Source of the DNA: Hirudinaria manillensis
Taxonomy: Eukaryota; Annelida; Clitellata; Hirudinida; Hirudinidae
Direction of reading: 5' to 3'
Assembly: GCA_034509925.1 (NCBI GenBank)
Contig: CM067534.1
Span: 5,448,501 to 5,512,500 of the forward strand
DNA length: 64,000 nucleotides
Both the position numbers and the translations under genes were made by a program. How positions within the stretch are numbered: the stretch's first letter is position 1; each line of letters opens with the position of its first letter. The notes beneath the pieces are model-generated. The model did not search any database. It saw nothing but the letters and a program-made list of their open reading frames with translations, and was not told the DNA's origin. Below, one piece after another: positions 34,801-46,318 of this stretch.

Positions 34801-37800
34801 TGTAAATTTAGAGATGATAATTACAAACAAATTTCAAAAAAAGGTTACGTACTTCCACAACCGCATTTTTTTATAAATTTCGGATCTTCCACGAATGTAT
34901 GGCAGACGGCACAATATTCCTTGACTATCTGCAAGTCACTCTCTTGGCGACAGATAAATAATCCAAAAGAACTTTCTCTCACGAGAAACTTTTGCATCGA
35001 TGGGTTCACAAAAACCTTTCCTTTATCGTAATTTCCGATACCAATCAGCATGAGATTCAACTTGGAATAGCAGATTCTAATGTTAAAAATGTTATTTACG
35101 TAATACTAAAATCGTAATAAAATAAATTGTAATACTGTTACATTCGCATGCCAATTTTATCAATTTATTAATGATTAATTCAAAATATAAACTTCAGCTC
35201 TGTTATACCTTGCAGCGTCTTCAAATGCCAATCCCGAAAAACTTCGAGAAAAGACAGTCCTATAGATTTCCATGGATGCACCGTGACAATAATGAAAATA
35301 CCAAGAGTCGCTTTTCTCGGTGGTCTATTGAATTCAAAATTATTCTCGTCGATGATAAGTTTCAGAAGTTTAATTTAATTTAAACAATTAGGAAACTACT
35401 TTGATGTCCAAAGTGAATACGAGGTTGGCCAAAAGAGTTGAAAAGCCGGGCGTTAAACATCCAGCAGCCATAATACTCTGCTTAACTTGAGACAAGCAAA
35501 CTATTTTGTCCACGAATTTTTGCCAACGGGGTAAGTTTTCCAAATATTTCTTGAATTACAAGAAAAGTGCATTCTGTAAGTTTGACTTATAAAAATAAAA
35601 CATGAAACATGAATACCTTGCTTTCGTATCTGAGAAGTTGGATGATTATTTTGATTGAGGAAAAGTTTTTGATGGAAATGGCTCTCATAATGTTCCTCAT
35701 GTCATCGACTTCAGGATTTTTGCTCTTTTGGTTGGCCATTATTACGCAAGCATCGGCTTCGTTCATCTGTAAATATTATAAATTAAATTAGAGATATTTA
35801 CATCAGATATTGTAACTTAAAAGTTACCTAACCTTGACTCTTTTCAATCCTTCAACGCGGAACGGTGACTCCCTCATATAAACCACCCTTATGAAGTAGC
35901 CCTTCAAGAGAGCTTCTATATCTAGTGACAGTCGTTTTCTGTTTAAAAACAGCGTATTTTATACCAACACATTGAAAAATCCCTTTATCTAATATCCATT
36001 CTGACTTGTTCATGACAACCACTTTTGTCATCTTCGTATCCTTACGATCTGGATGCAGGAAATCCTTAAGGAAGTTATTAATAGCGCGATAACTGAGATT
36101 TCCACACACCACGATGTGGCTGAAATAATGATATTAACGAGGATTATCTTCGTTTCGTGACAATAGTGGACTTGACATCAACTCAAGAATGAAAGACTGT
36201 TGACTTACTTCATATCACTTTCGACTTGCAGTGACACCCTTAATCTACGCTTCCTACTTCCAATGAGTTCAGCTATCTCGGGGATGTAGCTGGCTATGAA
36301 AGCCTGAATAAAAATGAATTCAGTTCATTTATTTCATTTTGAGTTTAATTTGAATCGTACAAATTATAAATTTACACAATTCACGTTCACTAATAATAAC
36401 GATCATATAATAATAATGATTATAATCACGCAAATCGCTATAAAAAAAATATGGCCTTTGTTCTAAAAAAAAAAAAATGTAACGCATTCCTTCTTCAGTT
36501 CTCAACACGTTATTCTCACGTTTCTTGTCATTCTTATGTCTTTTAATTGTTCGGATTAGGAACACGTTGAAATGGATAAAGTTGCAATTGCACTAGATAA
36601 TCAGTCTGCACCAAATCTATTTTAATGTAGGATTAAATTGAAACAAAATTACCAATGTTGTGAGGATGAAAATGCAAAGGAATACTTTTCCAGAAACAGT
36701 TTGACACGTGACATCTCCGTAGCCAACGGTTGACATGGTAACCACTACTAAATAAAAACTTTTCCAATATGGCATTGGACGAGCATTGGAAAAACCATGA
36801 AACCAATCTCCGGACATTTCCAGCTGAAATATTTCCAGCTCCATATACAGTAGAGGTTTGTTATTTCGGACCGAAATAATTTACAAAATTCGAGTCAACA
36901 AACCAATTGTATGAAACCAGCAGCGGCGATCACCGTGGAAGTGAGAATTGAAAGGAGTTGGGCGAATCTAATGACAGGGGGTGTTTTAAGAATGGTTAGG
37001 TACTGCAACATATCGGGGATACTCATAATCCTGAAAGCCCTCATAAATCTTAAACCTAAAAGAATGACAATTTCATTGCATTAGATATTAAATGTTATTA
37101 AATGACATGGAGAGTTTTTAATAATTTTGTCATCAACCATCGCTCTTGTCACAAAGTTTTACCTAGCCATTGTCGATGCAAAACAATCGAAACAAACGAA
37201 GGGGGTATAGTTGAAAAATCAACGAGGGAATGCAAGCTGAACCAATATAATATCTTGTTGTCGACAGCCAGAAACTGAAATTGAAAGTAAAATTTGAATG
37301 TAATTCAAAGGGGAAAACTTTTTTTTATTATTGTTATAGTTTTTTATAAATAAATATATTTATTTATGTTTTTAACAAAACAGGTATTTGTCTTGAAACA
37401 TTTGACTTGAAACGATCAATGAACAATTAATTATTTAAATAACATGATTTAGTTGTGTTATGTATATTTTGCAACTGTTTGTTATTATTCATTTGTCAAA
37501 GTAGATGTTCCTTTGTGTTTTTCTGTCGTGGTTTGGTCAACATTAGGAAGGTAAAAAACAGACTCAAAAACTGACCTTTACGATGAACATGATGAGGAAA
37601 AATATGTTGAAACTAAAATCGAGATAGTACACGGCTTGGTTCTTGAGCCAATCATTACCACATATTTCGACCTCCCTATCTGACCTTCTGCCATAGGTGC
37701 AAACAATACATTGAAATCAATACCCTTTTCTAGGAAAACGATTAAATTTTCTCTAAAAGCGCAAATATTGGCTTATGGCAGGACTATTCAGCATTAGGGT

Positions 37801-38913
37801 TCGCAAGCCAATAGCACCCTCGGTCGACTAGCATTCCGTCCTAGTGTTGGTGCCCTTTCACCGAGCTCTTGTGGCCCACGGCGATCCAAAGTTTCAACAT
37901 TTTGACCTCCGAAGTAAATTTATAAAGTTCAATAGCCCTGCCTTAGATAATGCATTAATCACCTTAGAGGAGTTGTCCAAACGCATGCATAGTTTGAACA
38001 TACATTGCTATATACAATAATATGTATTACTAGTCGATCATTTATTTACGTTTGATAATTTAGCATATATTTAGCATACTGGAATCGTATAAAAAAATGC
38101 TAATTGATTACTAACTGTGATGCTTCAACTAGATAAATGATTAATGAACCAATGCTGAACAAACAAGAGGCCGAGAGCTGTCAAAGGAAAGTATGATTAT
38201 GAACACATCCCCCACGGTTAGCACGTATTCTTATTTTTTTTATAAAGTGCCCTTAATGTGCGAGTTTATCGAGGTATTTTTGTATCAGGGTTTGGTTGTT
38301 ATGGGACCTAACAACCCAGAATTATGACCACTTGAACTTATTTGATAGCGGGTCTATCACGGGTCTTTTTAACGTCGGATCAACTCACTGAAGAATCTAG
38401 GTTGGTCTGGTTACAAGGAATGGGTATAACAATAATCTTGGGGGAAATATTTAAATATCGATTTTGTTGAATATACTGCTGTCATTTTCAGTAGCTCTCT
38501 GTTATTCATATTATGTTTTTACTTGCAATATAAAAACTCAACCGCAAATACTCGTGAGGCACTGTTTAATGACTCACCAGGACTTTGCCTATCAGCGTGC
38601 GGCCAGATACCAAATATTGACATTTTCGTTTCAAAATGAGAGACACTTTACTTTGAAGTAAATCTTTTTTCGTCAAAAATTGAAAGCCCTTGCAAGCGCA
38701 GATTAAGAAAAAACCTGGAACAATGTGGTAAATAATAAAATTTATTTGCATTACAGGAATTTTTGTCTCTTTAATTGTTGAAATTAAGAACAAATAAATT
38801 AAATATTAACCTCCTCCAAAGGTGGTCAGACTTGAACAAAGGAAGAACAACCAATATCTTTCCAAACTGCAAGGGTTGCCGATTATGGTAACATTAGATG
38901 TATTTGCTTTCAT
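31858..38913 (-). CDS. Slo/BK-type potassium channel, tandem copy A
   Basis: Large-conductance K+ channel of the Slo1 (KCNMA1) type, plasma membrane. Exons: 38913-38811, 38714-38578, 38177-38116, 37675-37576, 37274-37163, 37055-36904, 36823-36653, 36303-36209, 36119-36006, 35938-35833, 35766-35617, 35549-35400, 35324-35209, 35076-34853, 34736-34700, 34604-34523, 34447-34232, 33960-33762, 33224-33189, 32885-32761, 32451-32326, 32145-31981, 31917-31858; 945 residues. S0 (RYWLFFLCSSLTTFGG) sits after an N-glycosylation-like outer tail, followed by S1-S3, S4 with three arginines ([14 protein letters not shown]), and a pore with TVGYGDV. Then RCK1 ([20 protein letters not shown]), the zinc-like CHTFVEDPKFIKKCGCG motif, RCK2 (HIVVCPGT) and the conserved end RFVITNPP...YCLVPSN. 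The Ca2+ bowl position reads GNDEGEPKS, without the run of aspartates seen in Slo1. It is shorter than typical Slo1 because the RCK1-RCK2 linker is short. Confidence 0.94.
33104..33137. repeat. (TATAA)n microsatellite in a Slo copy A intron
   Basis: Seven or so pentanucleotide units between exons 19 and 20. Confidence 0.85.
33625..33650. repeat. Short telomere-like tract
   Basis: AACCCTAACCCTAATCCTAACC, about 3.5 units of the TTAGGG complement, in Slo copy A intron 18. Confidence 0.6.
35208..35531 (-). repeat. Gene-conversion tract, copy A side
   Basis: 324 bases covering exon 13, the 75-base intron 12 and most of exon 12. They match 42839-43162 of copy B with about six mismatches by eye. 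The intron (35325-35399) is identical base for base to 42956-43030, although other introns of the two genes cannot be aligned. Confidence 0.9.
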
Positions 38914-40071
38914 GTTTGAAAACGCAATTCCAGAAAAATATCAAAACGTTCTGAGAACTAATTATGAGTGTAGCGGCGACAGGTTTTAATGTTCTAATTG
39001 AAAGACCCTGATACTTGTTAAGAGGTATCAATACCAAAGCAGAGTGATTATCACACACTTGAGGACCTCGACGTATTCTCTCAGGCAGACTTAAAACTAA
39101 TTTCACTCTTAGTAAAAACAGGATCGTCTTACCCGTGTGAAAAATATGACTGATAGCGGCGGTCTTCAGAATATTTCAAGCAAATGTATGTTTGTAGGTG
39201 ATCTGTACAAAGGGGAGCTTGTTTAAAAGAATCCTAAAACTAACTTGTCGTCTGTTTTAACCGGTCTCCACTACGTTTAACAAAGCGATTATTCTTCGGT
39301 TAGTTTTTCTACATTCGTCTGCATAAATGCATCTTTAACCGGTCACAACATTTGTTTCACAACGCTCATTTTTGTGTATAATGTGTTCGAATCTTCAAAC
39401 AAGAAAAAAAAGATCAAGGGCATTAAGGAGAGCAGTTGTGTGAACTTAAAGCAGGGACTGAATATTGGAGTATTATGAAATGGATTGGATTATTATTATT
39501 GTGAAATTACTCACTAATTCGAGCATATTTGATCATTAAATTTGTCAGATCTAAAATTGAATTTAAGACCTCGATATCTGCCACGGTTTTCTGGACATCA
39601 TGTCCAGCAAATCTGGAACTCTCGCTACGTTGACAAAATACTATGACGAATTTGATACGCTGATGATTTATTTTTTCTTTAAAGCGTGATACATTAACAT
39701 TGTTATTGCACAGTACAGTGTTGTCGTTGTCGTTGGTGATCTTGACACGACCTTGCCACTGATATCAGGCCAAATTGAAAGTCAACAAGTAATATGATCC
39801 CATTTTATCAAAAATTCTATTTTAAAAAAAACTTCAAAGAATATCTTAAAATGTTTGGTCGAATGCTTATCATTTGTAAATGTTGTCTGCTGAATGGAAC
39901 GAGTTCCGAAGGAATTGAGATGCCTGTGAAGCTGATAAAAACAATCTATTCATTATAGATATGTAGGACAGCTTGCAAACAACAACAAAATGAAAAAAAG
40001 TAAACCCTGGAGCCTTAAGACTTGGACCTAACCCTAACCCTAGAATACATTCTATTGAACATGATTCAATT
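38914..40071. other. Spacer between the two Slo genes
   Basis: About 1.16 kb that must hold the 3' UTR of copy B and the promoter and 5' UTR of copy A. I see no exon. Confidence 0.5.
40026..40043. repeat. Short telomere-like tract
   Basis: CCTAACCCTAACCCTAG, just beyond the stop codon of Slo copy B. Similar in kind to the tract at 33625. Confidence 0.6.
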
Positions 40072-43000
40072 TTAAGTTGTGCTTGAATTGGAATTCATCA
40101 ACTTCTTGACGTTGCTTGGTACCAGGCAATATATCTACAAGTCAAGAAATAGAAAAATAAGAGTAATTTCTTAATTTGAAATAATAAAATAATTAAAAAA
40201 AAATTGCTTGTTTAATTCAGTCTTACTAGATCTGATGGATGGATAGTTAGATATTTTGGGGGATTTGTAATGACGAATCTGTCTCCCTCAATGGGAGATT
40301 TGGAATACAATCCAAAGTGTCTGTACAAGCCGAGACATACAATTCCATGTTTGTTGAGTGACGTTAGAAACAAATCTCCGAAATTCAACAATTTCTGGAA
40401 AAGCAGTTTTTAATTTAAAATTAAGTGGCAACAAAATTCTCAGATGTTTGTATTTAGTATCCTTTCGTAGAAGAATGCTTTTAACAAGATTTTGCGAAGA
40501 TGCCACGAAGATGCTTCAACATGTGGAATAAATTTTATGTCAAATTTTATCAGTAATAATAAATAAATTTTAATAATAGATTCATTTTTCCGTTCTGTGA
40601 ATATTTACCCCATCCTTCGAAAGGGACAGCTCTTCGAGAGTCAGCAGAAGGGTTTCGTTCTTGAAAGAACATCCGTCATTATCCATGTTTACCAAGGCTT
40701 GGATGAAGCTAAATGCACCAGGATTGCAATAAATCTACAATAACAATCGAAGACATGAAAATAGACTTATATGGCTGAATTGAAGGGACAATTTTTGAAA
40801 TACAGAGAAAATAATAATAAACAATAAGATGAAAAAATGAAAAATACTAAGCAATAAGATGAGAAACTGAAAAATACGTTTTTTTGGTAATATTTGGCTT
40901 TCATCCGATTGGCGCCGGAGATATGTTTACATTTTATTATAAAAATGCAAATGGTTCCGAAATGGCTGTTATTCAAGAATCTAAATAAAAGAAGATATGG
41001 TTTTAAAAAAAAACCCATAAACGTTACCATGCTCACGAGTGCGTCCAGGATACTCGTACTGAAAACTTGACCAGATGCGAATGATTTTGTCAGGTACAAC
41101 AAAGATTTTGGCTCCTCCTCATCAAGTCCGATCATGATGGCATTTGAATCGTGCACTGCAGCCAAGGCATAATGTAATGCAATTCATTAATTTTATCTAT
41201 TACTAGTATTACATGTATTAAGATAAGAACATCTAAAATTCCACTTTCTATTGGTTAGGATTGTTTATTAAATCAATCTGTGGCTTCCATTGAAGCGTCT
41301 TTCTAGAATCGAGTATAGCTTCAGTTTTTTTTTTCAAATGGAAATAAGTTCAGATGTTATAAAGTAAATATGATTGCTCTGAAATATACCTATTTCTGTA
41401 AGTGTCATTGCTTGGTAGGCATCTGAAATGGACAAATGTTAAGATTTTTAAAGCATATTCAAAACATATCTAAGCAAACAGACCAGCAAAATAACAACTT
41501 AATAAGGATAATAAATTAAAAATTAAGAAATTAAGGTAAAACATAAATTAGATGCTTATTAAAAAAATATACATATTTAATAAACATAGGTAAACTTTGC
41601 TGACAAAATATATTTACTAACTTCGGTCGTTGCCCATCAGAGATAACTGATCTTTGATGGCATTCCTAACAAAGAGAGTCGTCAATATCGAGTGAACATC
41701 AGAATCCATGCTGGCCTCATAGTCACAATCTTCATTCTCGTTATAGCCTGACAAAATGACACATGTTTTGCACTTTTCTATATCGATTTCTTCCAAATCT
41801 TCCCAAACAAGAGGAGAACCCTTGAACACAAATTGTATCTTGTGGTCACCTCAAAAATTAAATTTAATGAATTATTTGGCTACATAAATCCTTAAACGGC
41901 CCGGAGAACAAAGATGACCAGTTGAATTGTATCTCATTAATATTTACCAAAAAAAAATCGAAGAAAACTTAGAATTAATATTTCGCGATGAGCACCTTCT
42001 TGAGAAAGACACCTTGTTGAAGGCAAAACGTCTGCCATTCAGACGCCGACGGGTCGCTCTCGTCGAGAAAAGACACTATGTCGTACTTCTGTGAATTCTG
42101 AACGTTCTTCAAATGTATGATGAAGGATTTCATTTCAGAGATGTTCATTAAAGTTCCAGGACAAACCACAACATGTCCTCTGAAATGCTTCTTTCTCGTG
42201 CAAGTTAGCTGGAAATTTTCTTAACCGTTATGGTGCGAGGAAACGCATAATACAAAAGTACAATTATTATTACATCCGGTTGGAGAGGCTGGTTTGATCT
42301 GAACTCTGGAGCATTTTTAACGTCTTGCAAAAAAATGGCATCATAATCTATTCTGCAGTAAATGAAACGTGTTAAGAAACTCTCCTAATATTCAAAACAA
42401 AAAAAAAGTTCGATTACCTCGACTCCTTAGGCAATTTGGTGGTTAAGTTTGACACTTCAATGAATTGTTAATAGGTAAAATAATCTTGTAACTCATGAGA
42501 ATATAATATAACAAAAATTACATACTCCCGCAGCCACATTTCTTAATCAACTTCGGATCTTCTACGTAGCTATGGCAGACTGCACAATATTCCCTGACTT
42601 TTTCCAAGTCACTTTCCTGGCGACAAATAAAAAGTCCAGAAGAAGTGGGCCGAATGAGAAACTGCTGCTTCGACGGATTCACGAAAGCCTTTCCTTTTTC
42701 GTAGTTGCATATTCCAATGAGCATTAGATTCAACTTAGAATAACAGATTCTGTTGTTACAAACGTTAAAAGAAATGATTTTACCGAGATTCAGTGGCCAT
42801 TCTTAACTATTAAAACAGAACATTTCAATTCTTCAATACCTGGCAGCGTCTTCAAATGCCAATCCCGAAAAACTTCGAGAAAAGACACTTTTATAGATTT
42901 CCATGGATGCACCGTGACAATAATGAAAATACCAAGAGTCGCTTTTCTCGGTGGTCTATTGAATTCAAAATTATTCTCGTCGATGATAAGTTTCAGAAGT

Positions 43001-46000
43001 TTAATTTAATTTAAACAATTAGGAAACTACTTTGATGTCCAAAGTGAATACGAGGTTGGCCAAAAGAGTTGAAAAGCCGGGCGTCAAACATCCAGCAGCC
43101 ATAATACTCTGCTTAACTTGAGACAAGCAAACTATTTTGTCCACGAATCTTTGCCAACGGGGCAAAATTTCTAAATATTTCTGTGGTTCGTAGGATTTAT
43201 CTTTTGAAAATATGACTTGCCTTAAAAACTGAAAGAGAAAATTACCTTGCTTTCTTGATTGAGAAGCTGGATGATGAGTTTTGTGGAAGAAAAGCTTCTA
43301 ATGGAAATGGCTCTCATAATGTTTCTCCTGTCATCGACTTCAGGGTTTTTACTCTTTTGGTTGGCCATTATTACGCAAGCATCGGCTTCGTTCATCTGCG
43401 GGTATTAAAAGCTAAATTAGGGAAACGATATTTCTCCTTTCACGATGTTCATATCGACCTTAACTCTTTTCAATCCTTCGACATTCAATGGTGACTCACT
43501 CATATGAACAACCCTCGTGAAATAGCTTTTCAAGAGAGCTTCTATATCTAGCGATAGCGGTTCCCTGTGGCCAAATACATTCGATGTCATTTCATTTCAC
43601 TTCATTTTAAAGTTTCTAAAATAAATCACTGGTAGAAGGGCAATTATTAATCAGGCTCTTTTAAATATTTGGTTAACTATTCATTAAACATTTAATACTA
43701 TTTGAAATTCTTACTTGTTCATGACAACCACTTTTGTCATCTTTGTATCGTTACGATCTGGATGCAGAAAATCCATGAGGAAGTTATTAAGGGCGCTATA
43801 AGTGAGATTTCCACACACCACGATGTGACTGGATAATGACACACAATGGTTATCAAAGTATAATTAGTTTACATTCATATTTTAAGATGTTTACGATTCA
43901 AGGACCGTTGACTTACTTCATGTCGCTTTCAACTTCCAGTGGTACCCTTAATCTACGCTTCCTGCTTGCTAGGAGTTCAGCTATCTCAGGGATGTAGCTG
44001 GCTACAAAAGCCTAATAAATGGTTTTAAAAAATTTCTGTATATCACAAATTTGATTTAATGTATTTCTAATACTAAATTTATAATTTACAAGTTATGTTA
44101 ATTATTGAATTATTATTTTCATACTATTATTTAATCTAACGATGCTCAAAAGAGTCCAGACTACATTTTCTCTCAATTTCAACTAAACATTAAAACATTA
44201 AATACACTCAAACAAATAGTTATTTTTAGTGAATACCTAAAAGAAAAAGAATTATTAACCAATGCTGCCAGAATGAAGAAACAAATGAATATTCTCCCAG
44301 AAACGGTTTTACACGTGATATCCCCAAAGCCGACCGTTGACATGGTGACCATCACCAGATAGAAACTGTCCCAATAAGTCTCGATGCCTGGTCTTTTAAC
44401 AATCTTTTTCATATCTCCGCATATTTCAAGCTGAAATATTTTTGTGCACGTATTGATTTGAAGTTGCCATTATAAGCGTACCAACGAAAGTTATTAAAGC
44501 AAACCAATTGTATGAAGCCAGCAGCTGCAAGCAAAATCGAAGTCAGAATTGAAAGGATTTTGGCGAACCTGATGTTGTTGGGTGTTTTAAGAAGTCTGAG
44601 GTACTGCAAAATGTCGGGTATGCTCATAATCCTGAAGGCTCTCATGAACCTTAGACCTTTGTCAATTTGTGCCATTATCATTTTAAAGCATCAATTTGTA
44701 CTAGTTAATAGTATAATAATAGTTATACCAATAGGTCTAAATATTTTACTACAATCATTAGTCTTTCATAGGACCTCTTGCTTACCGAGCCACTGCTTGC
44801 GCCACACCACGGACATCACCAAAGGAGGAATGGTCATCAGATCAACAAGAGCATGTAAACTAATCCAGTACAAGATTTTGTTATCAACGGCCACAAACTG
44901 AAAATTAAAAGCTTTGAATTTGTGACGAGTGATTTTCAGAGTTCGACTTGTTAAAATTGTAAATTTTCTTCCATGTAAAGTGTTTTTCAAAAATACTGAA
45001 AAATACAAAAAACAACTCACCTTTATGATGAACATAATAAATAAAAATATGTTGAAACCCAAATCAAGATAGTACATGTGCTGATTTCCAAGCCACTCTG
45101 CATCGAATTCTTTGTAATTCCTTCAATTATTATGAATCAACTAATGTTGATTATGTTTTAATTTATATATCTTGGTTAATTTTGGGAATAATTTAGTCAA
45201 TTCAAATAAATCTTAAGAATTGTGTTTATTAGTCAGTCAAATGGGAATATAAGTTGCTCTTGCATTGAATTTGAACCACTAACTTTGAGGCTTCAATCAG
45301 ATAAATGATCAAAGATCCGATGCTGAATACACAAGACGAAGAGATCTGTCGAAGGAGACGAGAATATCAATGAGGTAAGGTGAAATTTATGCCCATTTTT
45401 TTAAAAATGTTTATGAGTTTATTCAATTAAAATTAAATTTCTGAACAGTTAATTTCCCAATTTAGAAAGATAAAAAACAAAAATTTAAACAGAAAGCAAA
45501 ACTGCCGGAATAAACAGAATTACAATATTACCAAAAAAATAGACTCAAAGGGCCAGCCTTAAGAAAGCTCATGCTCAGTCAGACTGACTCTTGAAAACAT
45601 TACATATATGCGGGAAGCTTAAAGCAGTTGTGTTCAAAATCATAAAATAATTGATTATAGCTATACAATTTCATGCAATAAGCATTGTTTGTGATTTTTT
45701 TTAACATTAAGTAAAGCAAATTAAGAGAACAAGAACGTTATTAAATTCTATCTTTGATAAATAACGCTAAAGATCTTGCATGCTAGCAACAAGATATCAG
45801 CTAAATTAGGTAAACCCGTTTACAAAACATGTTCTAATTTTATTATTTAGACAAAATAAAGTCAAAGTGGTTAAAATCATAGGACAACGCATCATCATTG
45901 GTGTTATGTCAACCAATTTGAATCTGTAATTCTAACCAGAATTTTGCCTATCAACGTGCGACCAGATACGAGGTACTGACATTTGCGTTTCAGAAAGAGG

Positions 46001-46318
46001 TATGCTTTATTTTGAAGCAAATCTCTTTTGGTCAGAAATCGCAATCCTTTGCCAATACAAATTAGGAGAATGCCTGATTCACAAAAAAAAATATATATCT
46101 GAATCTATTTCAAGTATTTTGACCATAAATCAATAATCTCTTTCAATGAGCAATTGAACAGAAATTCTAATTATAAAATCTAAAAGCAGGCGTTTGTTAA
46201 TAATTGTCTGAAATTATAACTAACCTCCTCCTACTGCCGATAAACTTGAATAGAGGGAGAAGAGCCAACGAACATCCAAGCAAGGATTTGGTCTCCCAGA
46301 ATCTGTTGCGTTTAGCAT
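40072..46318 (-). CDS. Slo/BK-type potassium channel, tandem copy B
   Basis: Paralogue of copy A in the same orientation. Exons: 46318-46225, 46073-45937, 45345-45284, 45120-45021, 44897-44786, 44656-44505, 44430-44260, 44011-43917, 43828-43715, 43564-43459, 43395-43246, 43180-43031, 42955-42840, 42749-42526, 42454-42418, 42352-42274, 42208-41996, 41820-41622, 41422-41390, 41155-41028, 40734-40609, 40394-40227, 40134-40072; 942 residues. The start ATG has an in-frame TAG two codons upstream. S0-S6, S4 ([14 protein letters not shown]), both RCK domains and the RFVITNPP end are present. The pore reads TVGFGD rather than TVGYGD; vertebrate Slo3 also has Phe here. The bowl position reads GLDEEEPKS. 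All 23 exons align one-to-one with copy A, mostly with identical lengths. Subunits could co-assemble with copy A (inference). Confidence 0.94.
42839..43162 (-). repeat. Gene-conversion tract, copy B side
   Basis: Partner of 35208-35531. It has the same length, with the mismatches clustered at one spot in exon 13 (GACAGTCC versus GACACTTT) plus three single sites. Confidence 0.9.
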
